NCBI GenBank assembly: GCA_009746045.1
Contig: RPFO01000076.1
Span: 1,843,096 to 1,907,095 of the forward strand
DNA length: 64,000 nt
Direction: 5' to 3'
Source: Mesostigma viride
Taxonomy: Eukaryota > Streptophyta > Mesostigmatophyceae > Mesostigmatales > Mesostigmataceae
Shown: piece after piece, positions 1-10,188 of the stretch
How positions within the stretch are numbered: the first letter of the stretch is position 1
Layout of the letters: every line of letters starts with the position of its first letter
The notes under the pieces: model-generated
Database searches by the model: none
What the model was told of the DNA's origin: nothing
The model's input: only the letters and a program-made list of their open reading frames with translations
Translations under genes and position numbers: made by a program

Positions 1-33
1 AGGCCGCATGTCTCCCCTCTTCTGCTGGGTCCT

Positions 34-544
34 TTGGATTTGTACAGGCCTTTTGACATGATGCTCTATGTGGACAGTTCTATGGATAGTAGGAAGGTCA
101 CAGAGGTCAGGGGCCGTGCAGCAGCATTAATATCCCTGGTGCAGGAACAGTCCTCTCTGGTCTGCTGGTACAGTCGGTTGCAAAACAGGGTAACTCCCAG
201 CAGTGACATTGCTGAGTGCAGGGCAATCTGTGAAGGGCTTCATACTGCTCTTTACTTGAGGGAGCTATTTTACCAGCTATGTCAAGTGGCTTCTGTCGGT
301 TGCAGATGCCACACTGGTAAGAACTGACAGCATGGGCATGGTGCAGTTTGTGCACAGGCAGCTGGCCAGGAGCAGGGACCTTGATTATTTGTTGCTCAAG
401 GAAATGTCTTGCTTAGCTAACATTGAACATGTGGCTGGCGTGGACAACCCTGCAGATGCTCTCACCAAGCTGGAGGAGAAGGCTGAGCTGCAATACCCTT
501 TGCTTCGTGGGCTCATGGTCTCCAAGGGGGGGAGGCCAGAGTAG
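34..544 (+). pseudogene. Copia-like element A: RNase H end of pol
   Basis: C-terminal part of a copia-type pol polyprotein, the RNase H that removes RNA from the RNA:DNA hybrid during reverse transcription. Visible motifs are the first acidic site in YVDSSMDSRK, a second in SSDIAECRAIC, MGMVQFVHRQ after the third site, and the end motif NPADALTK. The reading frame shifts near position 310-332, just before the third catalytic Asp region, so the protein is interrupted. The rest of pol lies to the left of the window. It resembles the same region of elements B and C but is a separate family. The call as copia-like RNase H is firm; the element is inactive as seen. Confidence 0.85.
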
Positions 545-1484
545 ACCAAACAGCCTTGCTCTAGGTGGGAGGCATCCCAGTGGGCTGGGCAGCCACGTGG
601 TGGCTGACAGCAGGTCCTTCAGAGTTCAGACACACTCTGCTGGACAGGGGTCAGGGTGGAGTCACTCCCCTGGCTGAGAATTTCGCCTGGCTCTGTCATG
701 GAGCTGCAGAAGAGTCTTAAGGACTTTGTAATGGGCCTTGGGTCTTCATGGAATGGACCCTGCAATTAGGGCAGCCCAAGTGTTGGCTCTAACAGGTTGC
801 TGTACATTTGTATATATTCTCTGTAACCAACCTGTTGCATGCTAGTAAAATCCCTGGTTGTGTGACCATGTTGGACGTGGTTGCCAGGGGCCTCACTATG
901 GGTTATACTTCTTTATAATAAAACATAATCTTGTTATTGTCATGTCTTGTTGTTTGTGTTGCTCAGTTCCAGGAGCTGATCCAAACCTGGAGGATATGGG
1001 GTGGGGTTCGATTCCCCAGCTGACCTCAGCCTGGCATGTATGAATCCTGAGTTTATCCCTCAGTGAGGACATGGGCTCCCCATGTGTTGGCTAACATTTG
1101 TCAGGGCTCTCTCAGTCTTTGGAAGGATTTAAAAGATAAAGGAGGCTCCGTGGCGGGCGCCATATGAACGGGCGCCTGTGATAACTGGATGACCAGGAAC
1201 TCACAATAGTACGTTCATGGACTCCTCTATCCAAACTCCTCTGACTAAGTGAAGACCTAACTTTAATCTACACCAGGTTCCCAAAGAAAGGGTTGGGATG
1301 TCATGTGGGTCAGAGGGCAACCTTTGAACCAATGAGCAGGCCTAGCTAATATTTGGAGGCACCTCAGGTTCCAAAAGAAAAGGCAGGTCTGGTCTCTGGG
1401 AGGGATCAGATGTCTGAAGGCTTGTGGGGACAGTGGCTGATAGGTTCTCAGGCTGGTCCAAGCTCCAAAACAAGAAAGGATTGG
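545..1484 (+). other. Long 3' untranslated region of element A
   Basis: No coding region is visible here. This 0.94-kb stretch between the RNase H stop and the putative 3' LTR has the same layout as the 3' regions of elements B (0.78 kb) and C (0.95 kb). It contains a T-arm-like hairpin at 1002-1018 and ends in a purine-rich tract (about 1467-1484) that would prime plus-strand synthesis. Confidence 0.6.
1002..1018 (+). other. tRNA T-arm-like hairpin in 3' region of A
   Basis: TGGGG-TTCGATT-CCCCA forms a 5-bp stem with a 7-nt TTCGATT loop, the geometry of a tRNA T arm, and contains a pol III B-box match (GGTTCGATTCC). The same structure with a different stem occurs in B and C. Confidence 0.6.
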
Positions 1485-1731
1485 AGTTAGCATATTGGGG
1501 CACCAATGTGCTAGATGGATGCAGGTTGAGGAGACCTTTCCAACGCCGTGTCAACCGCCTAGAACAGACAAGGGACTAGAAAGTTATCAAGTCCCGAAGT
1601 ACTGCCGACCGGTGGGCGAGGGCGGGGCACACTCAGGGCATAGTGGACAGGACACGTGGCAGGCCGTGCCTGCACAGGCTTAGCCTGTATTCTCACGTGA
1701 CTGGGACACAGTGTACTGAGGGCTCAACGGT
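1485..1731 (+). mobile_element. Partial 3' LTR of element A (interrupted by B)
   Basis: Starts AGTTAGCA right after a purine-rich tract, as the LTRs of B and C do (AGTTAA). It opens with a hairpin (1489-1498 pairing with 1503-1512). Its next 130 bases share scattered blocks with the start of element C's LTR, including CTTTCCAACG, AAAGTTAT and TGCCGAC. Element B is inserted at 1732-1736, so the rest of this LTR probably continues after 12989. The exact far end is not resolved. Confidence 0.55.
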
Positions 1732-1736
1732 ACTGT
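1732..1736. repeat. Target-site duplication ACTGT of element B (left)
   Basis: ACTGT immediately precedes the first base of the 5' LTR and is repeated at 12985-12989 immediately after the 3' LTR. A 5-bp duplication is usual for copia integrases. Confidence 0.9.
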
Positions 1737-2364
1737 AGTTAATATTGCCTGGCAAGCAATATTATTCTACTAAGCTACTTGGCTTGTAGAGATTCTACTT
1801 CCGGTTACTACAATCCAGAAACGGGTTCATTCTGATGAGTATTGCTCGAGATATGAGCCAGATACTGTTATACTACATTCTACTTGGATTCGGTGATTCT
1901 ACGGTGGTTCTTCAAGTGACGCGTGGCATACGACGTCTTGTCACAGTGTACGATAGGACATTTAGTCTCCGACACTGCGGTCTATTCAATGCTATTGATT
2001 AGACGTAACAAATAGTGACAGGACTTGTGCGACAGGACACTGATGTGACTATTTATGGATAACGAGTCGAGATCTGCTGGTCCAGAGTGAAGGACAGCAA
2101 TATTGTGAGATGATCTGTCCTATCAGTCATCTGGATGTGACTGCGTCACAATTAGTATATAACGAGCAGGACGCTGCCACTTGGTAGCACCACTTTCCCT
2201 GCACCTGTGTCCTCGCACCTTTGGCGACGGTTCTCACGTGCCTCGTGCGTTCTGTGCTGGTAGCCATAACCAGCAACATAAACCTATTGATTAATATAAC
2301 TACTTCCTCTGTAGATATTAATCAGTGCAGGCTGAACCACAGTTCAGCCACAGTTTCGTTAACT
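1737..2364 (+). repeat. 5' LTR of element B
   Basis: 628 bp, matching 12357-12984. It starts AGTTAATATT and ends CGTTAACT, giving AGTTAA/TTAACT inverted ends rather than the usual TG/CA. The first bases fold into a perfect 8-bp hairpin (1741-1748 with 1756-1763, 7-nt loop). I did not locate a clear TATA box or polyadenylation signal. Confidence 0.92.
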
Positions 2365-3091
2365 CGAATTACAAGCGAGTTCGTAATCTACTGATTACGG
2401 CATTGATTTCTGGTGTCGTCAAAATTTACGGTGTTGTTCCATAATATGGGAAGCACGCGTGAATTTCGTGAACCATCTCTGGAGGCGCGGTGGATCCTTC
2501 GTCACGCCTCAATTTCAACGTCAGCGGAGCAGTTGTCGAATTTGTTATCTCGAAGGTCATCGGCAAGCATCTACGTACGAATCTGCCTGCAGCAGGATGC
2601 GCCACATATGAACGTTAAGTTGCGCGTGCAGTGGATTTCAGTTTTTTATGATCTGAATTTTACGGGAATGATGTAGCGAAGTTTTGTATTCCGTTACTGG
2701 CCTGTTTTATGTGCACGGACTTCGCAATAAAAGCTTTGGATTTTATCGTTTTAGGGCCGGGATTTTGTGCTGCGAAACTGGGTTTTGGTTTCGTGAAAAT
2801 ATGTTGTAGTAATTACGTCGTATGCTATACGAAAAACGTAGTTACGAATATGGAGTCGGTGGGGCCTGGTCCGGATTTGTTGCGCTTCTGCGAATGTGAT
2901 ACGAAGTTTGTTTCGCGCCAGAATTGCGCAATTAGTGCAATATTTTATGTTGGCTGCTGCATATGCGCAGTTGTGACGGAAGCATTGATACGAAATATAT
3001 ATATATATAATTTCGTATGCAACGGACTTAAGTGTTGTCGCTGCGACAACATTGGCATTGCTAGCAGGGCATGTCGGATATTTGTCATATA
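2365..3091 (+). other. 5' internal region of element B, no recognised gene
   Basis: Directly downstream of the LTR. There is no TGG-type primer-binding site next to the LTR. A 7-bp hairpin, CGTAATC-tact-GATTACG, lies at about 2381-2398 where primer binding would be expected. Open frames of 87 aa (2413-2676) and 130 aa (2709-3101, Cys-rich) exist, but I recognise no gag or zinc-knuckle motif in them. If gag existed it is degraded or unrecognisable. Confidence 0.4.
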
Positions 3092-4500
3092 TATTCATTG
3101 AGAATGATAGATTACGGAGGTGAGATAGGCATGCAACATAAGGAAAAACCCGAGAACTGGGAGAATAACCCTGAAGAAATTAATAGTAATCTGACACAGA
3201 CATCCAAGGATCACGCCAGCGGCACAAGGTACAACTAACTATACATCACAAAACTACACGCAGCAACAGCGCTGCCGGCCCACCATGCAGGCCTGGAAGG
3301 AATCTAGACCGCATGGGTCGCGACAAAGTCGGCCCGGGTGCGGCGGAATAACACATCAGCCACGGTGCGAGTGAGGGCGAGTGACAGACGCTGCCGCCAA
3401 TACGAGGACCACGTGCGGGCCGACCACGGGGCGGTCTGACCCTCGAGGTCGAGGCGGTCTTCACGGCGCTGGCAGCACTCGTGGAAAAACTCCGCTGTCT
3501 TGGGGCCCATGGCCCCGAACTCCTCAAGGACAAAGGGGATGACCCGGTGGGGCCCCACATTGCCGTAGGAGGCAAACTTGTCGCGCTCAGCCACAGCGGC
3601 AGCAGCGCCGGCATCCACAGCCGCCCGGAGGATGTGGCGACCGGAAAGCGGCCGAGCCACGGAGACATCGATGAGCAGGTGGCAACCCTGCCCGTCGTAG
3701 TCAAGCACGGTAATGTCGGGGCGGTGGTTGGGTGAGTAGAGGGCGGCCCCATCCGCGTCCTCGCACTTAATGGTGGAGTGGGGAAAGACCGACCGAACCA
3801 TGGCACACACCACCCGGAGGAGAGCGGTATGGAGATAGAGGAACCAGTTCTGGTTCTGCTGGCCACCCATGCACGCGATGTAACTATGCGTCCCAGTAGT
3901 ATCCAGAGCAAGCCCGCAGCTGCCGCAGGACGCACCCGCCGTGATGAGAGGTTGCGGGGCAAAGAGCTGGTGGCGGAGAGCGATGGCGTAAAGGGCCGGA
4001 ACCAGTGTGAACAAAGGGCTCATGGGGAGGGCGCGCAGGAATGCGGACCCCACGCTCCCCTCAAGGGAAACGGAGTGAAGCCAAGCCTTCCCCTGATCGT
4101 TCAAGCTCGCATGCAGACCCATCCAGTCGGCACAGTGTAGTATACCCGCGTAGGTCTTTTGTTGTTTTTCATGAACGCAGGCAGGGAAGACACTAGGACT
4201 GACGACAGTGGACACGCCGGGCGTGCCCCGGGGCAGGCGACGGTGGACGGCCTGAGCGGGGCGGACGAGGTCGCAAGCCTGCTGGATCCCGAGGTAAGAA
4301 TCCTGCACAGCCTGCACAAAGGGGAAGGGGGATGGGGTGACCAAGTCGGGAATGGCGCTGACGGCGCTGGGGACCAACCGGCGGATCTCCGCCCAGGCCT
4401 GAGCAACAGAGCCAAGGAAGGCGGCGGGGGCGAGGCGGGCGGCGCGGGTGAGCCCACACCCGCCCATGCGGCAGGGGAGGGTGGCCAAGCGCATGGAGTG
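3092..4500 (-). mobile_element. REL-type LINE fragment a (5'-truncated)
   Basis: C-terminal coding end and 3' UTR of a non-LTR retrotransposon in reverse orientation. Coding sequence runs from about 4500 down to the stop at 3304, followed by a 0.2-kb 3' UTR ending near 3092 next to an AT-rich tract. The same sequence occurs in opposite orientation as fragment c (about 5810-7213), so a and c form a long inverted repeat around fragment b. The RT itself is missing, as expected for 5' truncation during target-primed reverse transcription. Confidence 0.75.
3304..4500 (-). pseudogene. Zinc knuckle plus restriction-like endonuclease C-terminus (LINE a)
   Basis: Open frame for the last ~400 residues of a LINE pol. 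A zinc-binding cluster CGSCGLALDTTGTHSYIACM (C-x2-C-x8-H-x4-C) is followed by NHRPDITVLDYDG and HLLIDVSVARP. This is the PD-(D/E)XK arrangement of restriction-like endonucleases at the C-terminus of R2-like and related LINEs, where it nicks target DNA. It differs from copy c by a one-codon insertion (GTHSYIACM against GTHYIACM). No RT motif remains in the fragment. Assignment to a REL-endonuclease LINE is an inference from these motifs; I cannot place it in a named clade. Confidence 0.65.
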
Positions 4501-4506
4501 AGTTGT

Positions 4507-4594
4507 CATATATATAGGTTTATAGCTGGGCGTTTGCTTTGGTTTGAGTGATTTCACTCTGCTGTAAGTAATTATATTTTTAATATATATGTCG
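4507..4594 (+). repeat. 3' UTR repeat of LINE family b (copy 1 of 3)
   Basis: An ~85-bp block ending AATATATATGTCGAT. It recurs at 5350-5434 and 7317-7402, each time as the end of the family-b 3' UTR. It contains a GAGTGA-tt-TCACTC hairpin. Here only the last part of the UTR is present, so it is a very short truncated insertion or a rearrangement product. Confidence 0.7.
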
Positions 4595-4595
4595 A

Positions 4596-5434
4596 TACTC
4601 CCAGCCACTACTCGGTGGCGCTCCGGCACCAGCTATTTGCCCCGCAGCCTCTTGTTCCGGCCGGGCGGCCTTGTGGTAGCTGTGGGCAGCCGCTGGATCC
4701 CACGGGGACTCACTACCTTGCCTGCATGGGGGGCCAACAGAATCAGAATTGGTATTTGTATTTGCACACTGTCCTCCTGACGGTGGTGCTCGCCATGATT
4801 CGGTCGGTTTTCCCCCACGCGAACATCCGGTCCGAGGATGCGGATGGCGCTGCCTTCTATTCCCCCAACCACCGGCCTGACATCGTGGTGCTGGACTTTG
4901 AGGGGGGTGGCCGGCATCTGCTTATTGACGTTTCGGTGGCGCGGCCCTTGGCTCTTAGCCACGTGGCTGGGCCTCCCTCACGGCAGGTTACACGGCGGAC
5001 CGGGCGGAGCGGGCCAAGCTCCTGGCCTACGGCGACGTCGGGCACCATCGTGTGGTGCCCTTTGTCCTGGAGGAGTTTGGGGCCATGGGGCCCCTGACCT
5101 CCGCCTTCTTCAAGGAGTGTTGCCGGCTCCGGGAGGACCGGCTGGACCTGGAGGGCCAGCGGGCCCCATGGTCGGCGCGGACCTGGACGTCATATTGGCG
5201 TCAGCGCTTGTCGGTGGCGCTGACTCGGGCCATGGCGGACATCATGCTCCGCCGTACGCGGGCTGATTTTGCGGTGCAGCAGGGCTATTAGGTTCCTCCC
5301 GTTAGGCGTTTCCATTGGTCTTATCGTAGTATAGAGCTTTGACATGGCTCTGTATATAGGTTTATAGCTGGGCGTTTGCTTTGGTTTGAGTGATTTCACT
5401 CTGCTGTAAGTAATTATATTTTTAATATATATGT
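4596..5434 (+). pseudogene. REL-type LINE fragment b: endonuclease C-terminus and 3' UTR
   Basis: A diverged relative of fragments a and c. The frame from about 4610 carries CGSCGQPLDPTGTHYLACM (zinc cluster) and NHRPDIVVLDFEG...LLIDVSVARP (PD-(D/E)XK-like). The frame is lost near 4960-5050 and resumes at 5052 with VPFVLEEFGAMGPLTSAFF, ending at 5291. The 3' UTR (5292-5434) ends in an AATATATATGTCGAT block followed by an (ATTAT)n tail to about 5484. Function in the parent element would be second-strand or first-strand target cleavage. Truncated and frameshifted, hence dead. Confidence 0.65.
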
Positions 5435-5484
5435 CGATTATATTATATTATGCATTATATTATATTAAATTATATTATATTAGG
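5435..5484. repeat. AT-rich tail, (ATTAT)n
   Basis: ATTAT/TATTA microsatellite directly after the family-b 3' UTR. The same type of tail follows fragment c at 7215-7243. Such tails replace poly(A) in many non-LTR elements. Confidence 0.6.
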
Positions 5485-7213
5485 GACTGCTCTGGCTTCC
5501 CCGCGGCTATCCCGGGGGCATTGGCGCGGGCGCGTGGTTTCTCGTGCCTAGGCGTCCCTGTGGGTGACCCTGACTACGTCGAAGAGGAGCTCCGGGCCAC
5601 CGTGGAACAGCGCACCCATGTCCTCGAGACTTGGGCGCGCCTCAAGGACCCCAGACCAAAGGGCTCCTCCTGTGGTTTTGCGCCCACCCGCGGGTGGTTC
5701 ACTGGCTCCGTGGCGCTCCCCCCCACTTGGTGCGGCTTGCCGCGGAAGGCCATGACGAGCGCATTCAGGCCGCCTTGCAGGTGCTCCTCCCCGGCCCTAG
5801 CCTGCCAGCTCACTCCATGCGCTTGGCCACCCTCCCCTGCCGCATGGGCGGGTGTGGGCTCACCCGCGCCGCCCGCCTCGCCCCCGCCGCCTTCCTTGGC
5901 TCTGTTGCTCAAGCCTGGGCGGAGATCCGCCGGTCGGTCCCCAGCGCCGTCAGCGCCATTCCCGACTTGGTCACCCCATCCCCCTTCCCCTTTGTGCAGG
6001 CTGTGCAGGATTCTTACCTCGGGATCCAGCAGGCTTGCGACCTCGTCCGCCCCGCTCAGGCCGTCCACCGTCGCCTGCCCCGGGGCACGCCCGGCGTGTC
6101 TACTGTCGTCAGTCCTAGTGTCTTCCCTGCCTGCGTTCATGAAAACAACAAAAGACCTACGCGGGTATACTACACTGTGCCGACTGGATGGGTCTGCACG
6201 CGAGCTTGAACGATCAGGGGAAGGCTTGGCTTCACTCCGTTTCCCTTGAGGGGAGCGTGGGGTCCGCATTCCTGCGCGCCCTCCCCATGAGCCCTTTGTT
6301 CACGCTGGTTCCGGCCCTTTACGCCATCGCTCTCCGCCACCAGCTCTTTGCCCCGCAACCTCTCATCACGGCGGGTGCGTCCTGCGGCAGCTGCGGGCTT
6401 GCTCTGGATACTACTGGGACGCACTACATCGCGTGCATGGGTGGCCAGCAGAACCAGAACTGGTTCCTCTATCTCCATACCGCTCTCCTCCGGGTGGTGT
6501 GTGCCATGGTTCGGTCGGTCTTTCCCCACTCCACCATCAAGTGCGAGGACGCGGATGGGGCCGCCCTCTACTCACCCAACCACCGCCCCGACATTACCGT
6601 GCTTGACTACGACGGGCAGGGTTGCCACCTGCTCATCGATGTCTCCGTGGCTCGGCCGCTTTCCGGTCGCCACATCCTCCGGGCGGCTGTGGATGCCGGC
6701 GCTGCTGCCACTGTGGCTGAGCGCGACAAGTTTGCCTCCTACGGCAATGTGGGGCCCCACCGGGTCATCCCCTTTGTCCTTGAGGAGTTCGGGGCCATGG
6801 GCCCCAAGACAGCGGAGTTTTTCCACGAGTGCTGCCAGCGCCGTGAAGACCGCCTCGACCTCGAGGGTCAGACCGCCCCGTGGTCGGCCCGCACGTGGTC
6901 CTCGTATTGGCGGCAGCGCCTGTCACTCGCCCTCACTCGCACCGTGGCTGATGTGTTATTCCGCCGCACCCGGGCCGACTTTGTCGCGACCCATGCGGTC
7001 TAGATCCCTTCCAGGCCTGCATGGTGGGCCGGCAGCGCTGTTGCTGCGTGTAGTTTTGTGATGTCTAGTTAGTTGTACCTTGTGCCGCTGGCGTGATCCT
7101 TGGATGTCTGTGTCAGATTACTATTAATTTCTTCAGGGTTATTCTCCCAGTTATCGGGTTTTTCCTTATGTTGCATGCCTATCTCACCTCCGTAATCTAT
7201 CATTCTCAATGAA
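5485..7213 (+). mobile_element. REL-type LINE fragment c
   Basis: The longest of the three fragments. It begins with residues typical of the region just after RT (ARGFSCLGVPVGDPDYVEEE, about 5535-5590) and ends with a 3' UTR matching that of fragment a, then an ATTAT tail. From about 5810 onward it is the near-identical inverted counterpart of fragment a. It is 5'-truncated and lacks the RT core. Confidence 0.75.
5500..7003 (+). pseudogene. LINE c pol C-terminus: thumb region, zinc knuckle, REL endonuclease
   Basis: Coding is split over three frames. The post-RT region is open to about 5640, the next segment runs 5631-6209, and 6188-7003 carries the endonuclease. One frameshift near 6145 is explained by loss of a single A relative to fragment a (four As against five after TTCATG). 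Motifs are CGSCGLALDTTGTHYIACM, NHRPDITVLDYDG and LLIDVSVARP, as in a. The conserved tail WSARTWSSYWRQRLSLALT is shared by a, b and c, so it is probably part of the domain. Confidence 0.65.
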
Positions 7214-7214
7214 T

Positions 7215-7403
7215 ATTATATTATATTATATTATAATATGCAGGGCTATTAGGTTCCTCCCGTTAGTAGGCGTTTCCATTGGTCTTATCGTAGTATAGAG
7301 CTTTGACATGGCTCTGTATATAGGTTTATAGCTGGGCGTTTGCTTTGGTTTGAGTGATTTCACTCTGCTGTAAGTAATTATATTTTTAATATATATGTCG
7401 ATG
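7215..7403 (+). repeat. AT tail of c and third copy of family-b 3' UTR
   Basis: (ATTAT)n tract (7215-7243), then GGGCTATTAGGTTCCTCC and the rest of the family-b 3' UTR ending GTCGAT at about 7402. No coding part of family b precedes this copy, so it is the flank left when fragment c inserted next to b's tail, or a duplicate of it. Confidence 0.6.
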
Positions 7404-8560
7404 ATGATTATACCAACTTGTTTATGCGGTATAATTTTTCTTGTGCAGAACAAGCTCATGCTAATTAATGCATTGGCATTATTAATGCTGCATGTTAATG
7501 ACTTGTTTGCAAGGTCAATTTTGAAGGCGAAAGCGTGGCCGGGTCGGCAGCGAAGTCGCAGCAAGCGAACTGAATCGCTGAAGACAAATGAAGCGCTGAT
7601 TGCGAGCGGCTGCGAGTGCTGAAGTGATCGGGCAACTGCGATCGAATGTCGCTAGCGATCTGGAAAGAGCACGAGTATCGCTGTCAAGAGCGGGAGAGAG
7701 CACAAATGTCGCAAGCGGCTGTCAGAATTTGTCGCCATCGACAATGAAGGTCTTCAAGGCAGCTGCTGAGCGTGTTGGGAGCGAAGGCTTCACCAGTGAG
7801 CAGTCGCCCCGGGCGCGAGTGTCGCGAACGACTGAATGCTATAATAAGCAACAACAAGAGGAGTTACGGTTGATACCTTTGTTGCATGAAGTGCAGCCTG
7901 GCGTGCAGGCGCACTTGCAAGCAAGGTTGTGATTTATTTGATAATCACTTCAACAGGGTAGGTGCCCAGTGGGGAGCACCTGGATCTGCGGTGCAGCGCA
8001 GGGTAACATGTTATTTCTGCCATGCAAACAGGGTCATATTGCCCTCTTTGGCATTGGCAAGTGAACCGAGGTGGGTATATTAATTTAACCCAACCTGACG
8101 GATTCTGCCTTCCCTGGGCTTGCTAGGGTCCGCCAGGGAGGGGGCTAAGAGTGACCCCCCATTACTCTGGATGAAGTTGATTTGCTCCCTGCACAGGTTG
8201 AGAGTCTCCCACTTGAGGTTGAGAGTCTCCCTGCACAGGTTGAGGGTACATCCATGGAGGAAGAACACAATGGGGTAGTGACTGGGTCTTCCCACGTCAC
8301 CATGGTGAAAGCAGTTATACCACAAGGCAACAACGTTCCCACATGGCTCTTGGAGGTAGTTTGCGTACTCCTTCAATGTTGGAGCGTGGAAGTCCTGCCT
8401 TAGGGCAGGAGGCTCCTTTAGAGGAGGAGGATGAGGCTGATGGCCTGAATGATGCAATTAATGGGGAGCATGGTTGTAAGTGATATAGTGCTGATCAAAG
8501 CACATCACCTTAGCAGTAAAGCAGGTTGCTGAGGCTTGTTCCTGTAGGCTGGTTGCTCCC
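7404..8560 (+). other. Internal region of element B upstream of integrase
   Basis: This resumes element B after the LINE cluster. Reading frames such as 7600-7932 (110 aa) and 8182-8403 exist but carry no motif I recognise; a degraded gag is possible. A 21-bp repeat encoding LPAQVES/LPLEVES units sits at about 8190-8250. No aspartic-protease DTG/DSG motif is visible here, which matters because this is where a normal copia protease would be. Confidence 0.4.
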
Positions 8561-8590
8561 AAGCCTAAGAAGTCTCATGTCAGACAACCT

Positions 8591-9457
8591 GTGTTGCAGC
8601 CTGGATATGTACAATGTGATATCCAAGAAATCAGGAAACTGATTTTGTTGGTTGGTGTTGACAGATACACCAAGTACAAGGTGCTGGAGCTGTTGCAAGA
8701 CAAATCTAAGCCATGTTTGGTGGCTGGGCTCCAGGCTATCAGATCCAGAATGAAACCAGTGATCCAGCTGCAGTGTGATTTAGAATTTGAGTGCTGCATG
8801 GGGCATGAAGACCTCCCTGAGTTATTTGTTGTACACAGGGAGTCCCATGGCAGTCAAGGCGTGGTGGAGAGGACAATCAGAGAACTCAAGACTATTCTGC
8901 TGACGGAGAAGAAGATTCCAAGATTGGTTCCAGCTATTATCAAGACGGCCTGGTTAAGGTCAGTTGAGGACAGATTGAATGTCAGGGCATCCATGTATGT
9001 TGGAGAGGTCCCTGTGACTCCATTATCATTGCATCTTCGGGAGCTCCCTACTGAGGTTGAGCAAGCCTGGAAAGATAGCCTTATGTTCAAGTTTGCCAAG
9101 TTGAGGCAGAAAGACAAGGGCTGGAGTGTTCTGAAACCTGTTGTTGGCCAGAGGGTAATTGTGTGGAAAGAGCCCAAGCTTGCAGGCAAGCGTGGTAGCT
9201 GGCACCCTGGAGTAGTGACCAGGGTGGAACTAGCTGGGCACAAGTGCTGGGTGAAGATGGAGGATCCTCCCCAGAATGTGCACCGTCTGTCGTGGTCATA
9301 TGTACGTCTAAGGGGTGCTGAAGCAGAGGCAGTAGCTCCTGATGTGACAACCTTGCCAGTTGGTCATGACGTCATCCCTGATCATCACGTTCAAGCTGGA
9401 AGTAATCCCCGGGTAAGTCCTGGCCAGACCCCTGGATCGGTTAACTTCCATCCTTAG
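8591..9457 (+). pseudogene. Copia-like integrase (element B)
   Basis: Integrase inserts the element's cDNA into the genome. In this 288-aa frame the catalytic triad reads D24 (LVGVDRYTKY), D63 (LQCDLEF) and E93 (GSQGVVERTIREL), so the last two are 29 residues apart, a little under the usual 35. The C-terminal part (VGQRVIVWKEP, KRGSWHPGVVTRVE, VHRLSWSYVRL) recurs in C and D and is the DNA-binding tail. The N-terminal zinc finger is not seen. The start codon given is only the first ATG of an interrupted frame. The stop at 9455-9457 and a frame change separate it from the protease-like domain that follows. Confidence 0.8.
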
Positions 9458-9466
9458 GACAGGCAG

Positions 9467-10077
9467 ATGTGGTCCCCTCTAGCCTCACTAAGCATAGAGG
9501 TGTGGGCCTGAAAGATGTGGTGCTGGCTATGCAAAAAGCCAAGCAAGGACCTCGGGTGTCCAAGCTCAGCCAGTTGGAGGAGTCCGAGGATGCTGTCCTA
9601 GAGGTAGATACCAATGCTGAGGTTTCTGTTATGGGATCTCAACATACAGGTCAACGGCAGGTGCTTTCGCCTAGTTGTGCTTGGGTGTCTGACTTTAGTG
9701 GCAGGACACACATTATGGTATTGGGAGAGGTGCTGGTACCCTTCATGGGTGAGGATGTCACATTTCTTGTGCTTGAAGATTATGATGGCCCTATCATCTT
9801 GGGTCAAAATTTTCTGAGCTCTCCTAGAATTGTTGTGGCATCTGATAAGCTGAGAAAGTTTGGCTGGGGCATACCCTTGGTCAATTTTAAAACCTCCCTT
9901 GCCAGTGTATTTAATTCTGTGAAAGCGATCAAGAATGTGCAGTGGCCTGAGGATCAGATTCCTGTGGCTTCCAGTCTTGTGATGCCAGCTGCTCTCATCC
10001 TAGCAGTATTGGTATTACTAAGAGATCACTGGCTGCTCATTCTCCTCTTAGCTATGATCAGCTTGTCCAGGAAATGA
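9467..10077 (+). pseudogene. Retropepsin-like domain between integrase and RT (element B)
   Basis: A ~200-aa frame with the layout of a retropepsin. The active-site-like VDTNAEVSVMG lies at 9604-9636, with catalytic Asp at 9607-9609. A flap-like middle segment (SDFSGRTHIMVLGE) follows, then GPIILGQNFLSS, which matches the second conserved ILG-x-x-F/L block. Retropepsins cut the polyprotein. Here Gly of D-T-G is replaced by Asn, and the domain is downstream of integrase, both unusual. The frame is the same as RT but stops (for example 10075-10077) intervene. Copies C and D have the same domain in the same place, so this is lineage architecture rather than a local accident. Confidence 0.65.
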
Positions 10078-10188
10078 GTTCTCCTCTGATGTTTGAGGCC
10101 TGGAGGCTAGCATTTGCCAAGGCCTAGAGGAGTGGTTGCAGTTTGACTGCTGTCAGCCTGTGAATGAAGTTCCCCATACAGTACACGG

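Noticed and set aside
1000-1020. A tRNA gene around the GGTTCGATTCC motif
   Set aside because: No acceptor, D or anticodon arm could be found around any of the three occurrences; only the T-arm-like hairpin is present.
2709-3101. 130-aa Cys-rich frame as a gag zinc-knuckle protein
   Set aside because: No C-x2-C-x4-H-x4-C spacing, and the frame runs into the inserted LINE fragment.
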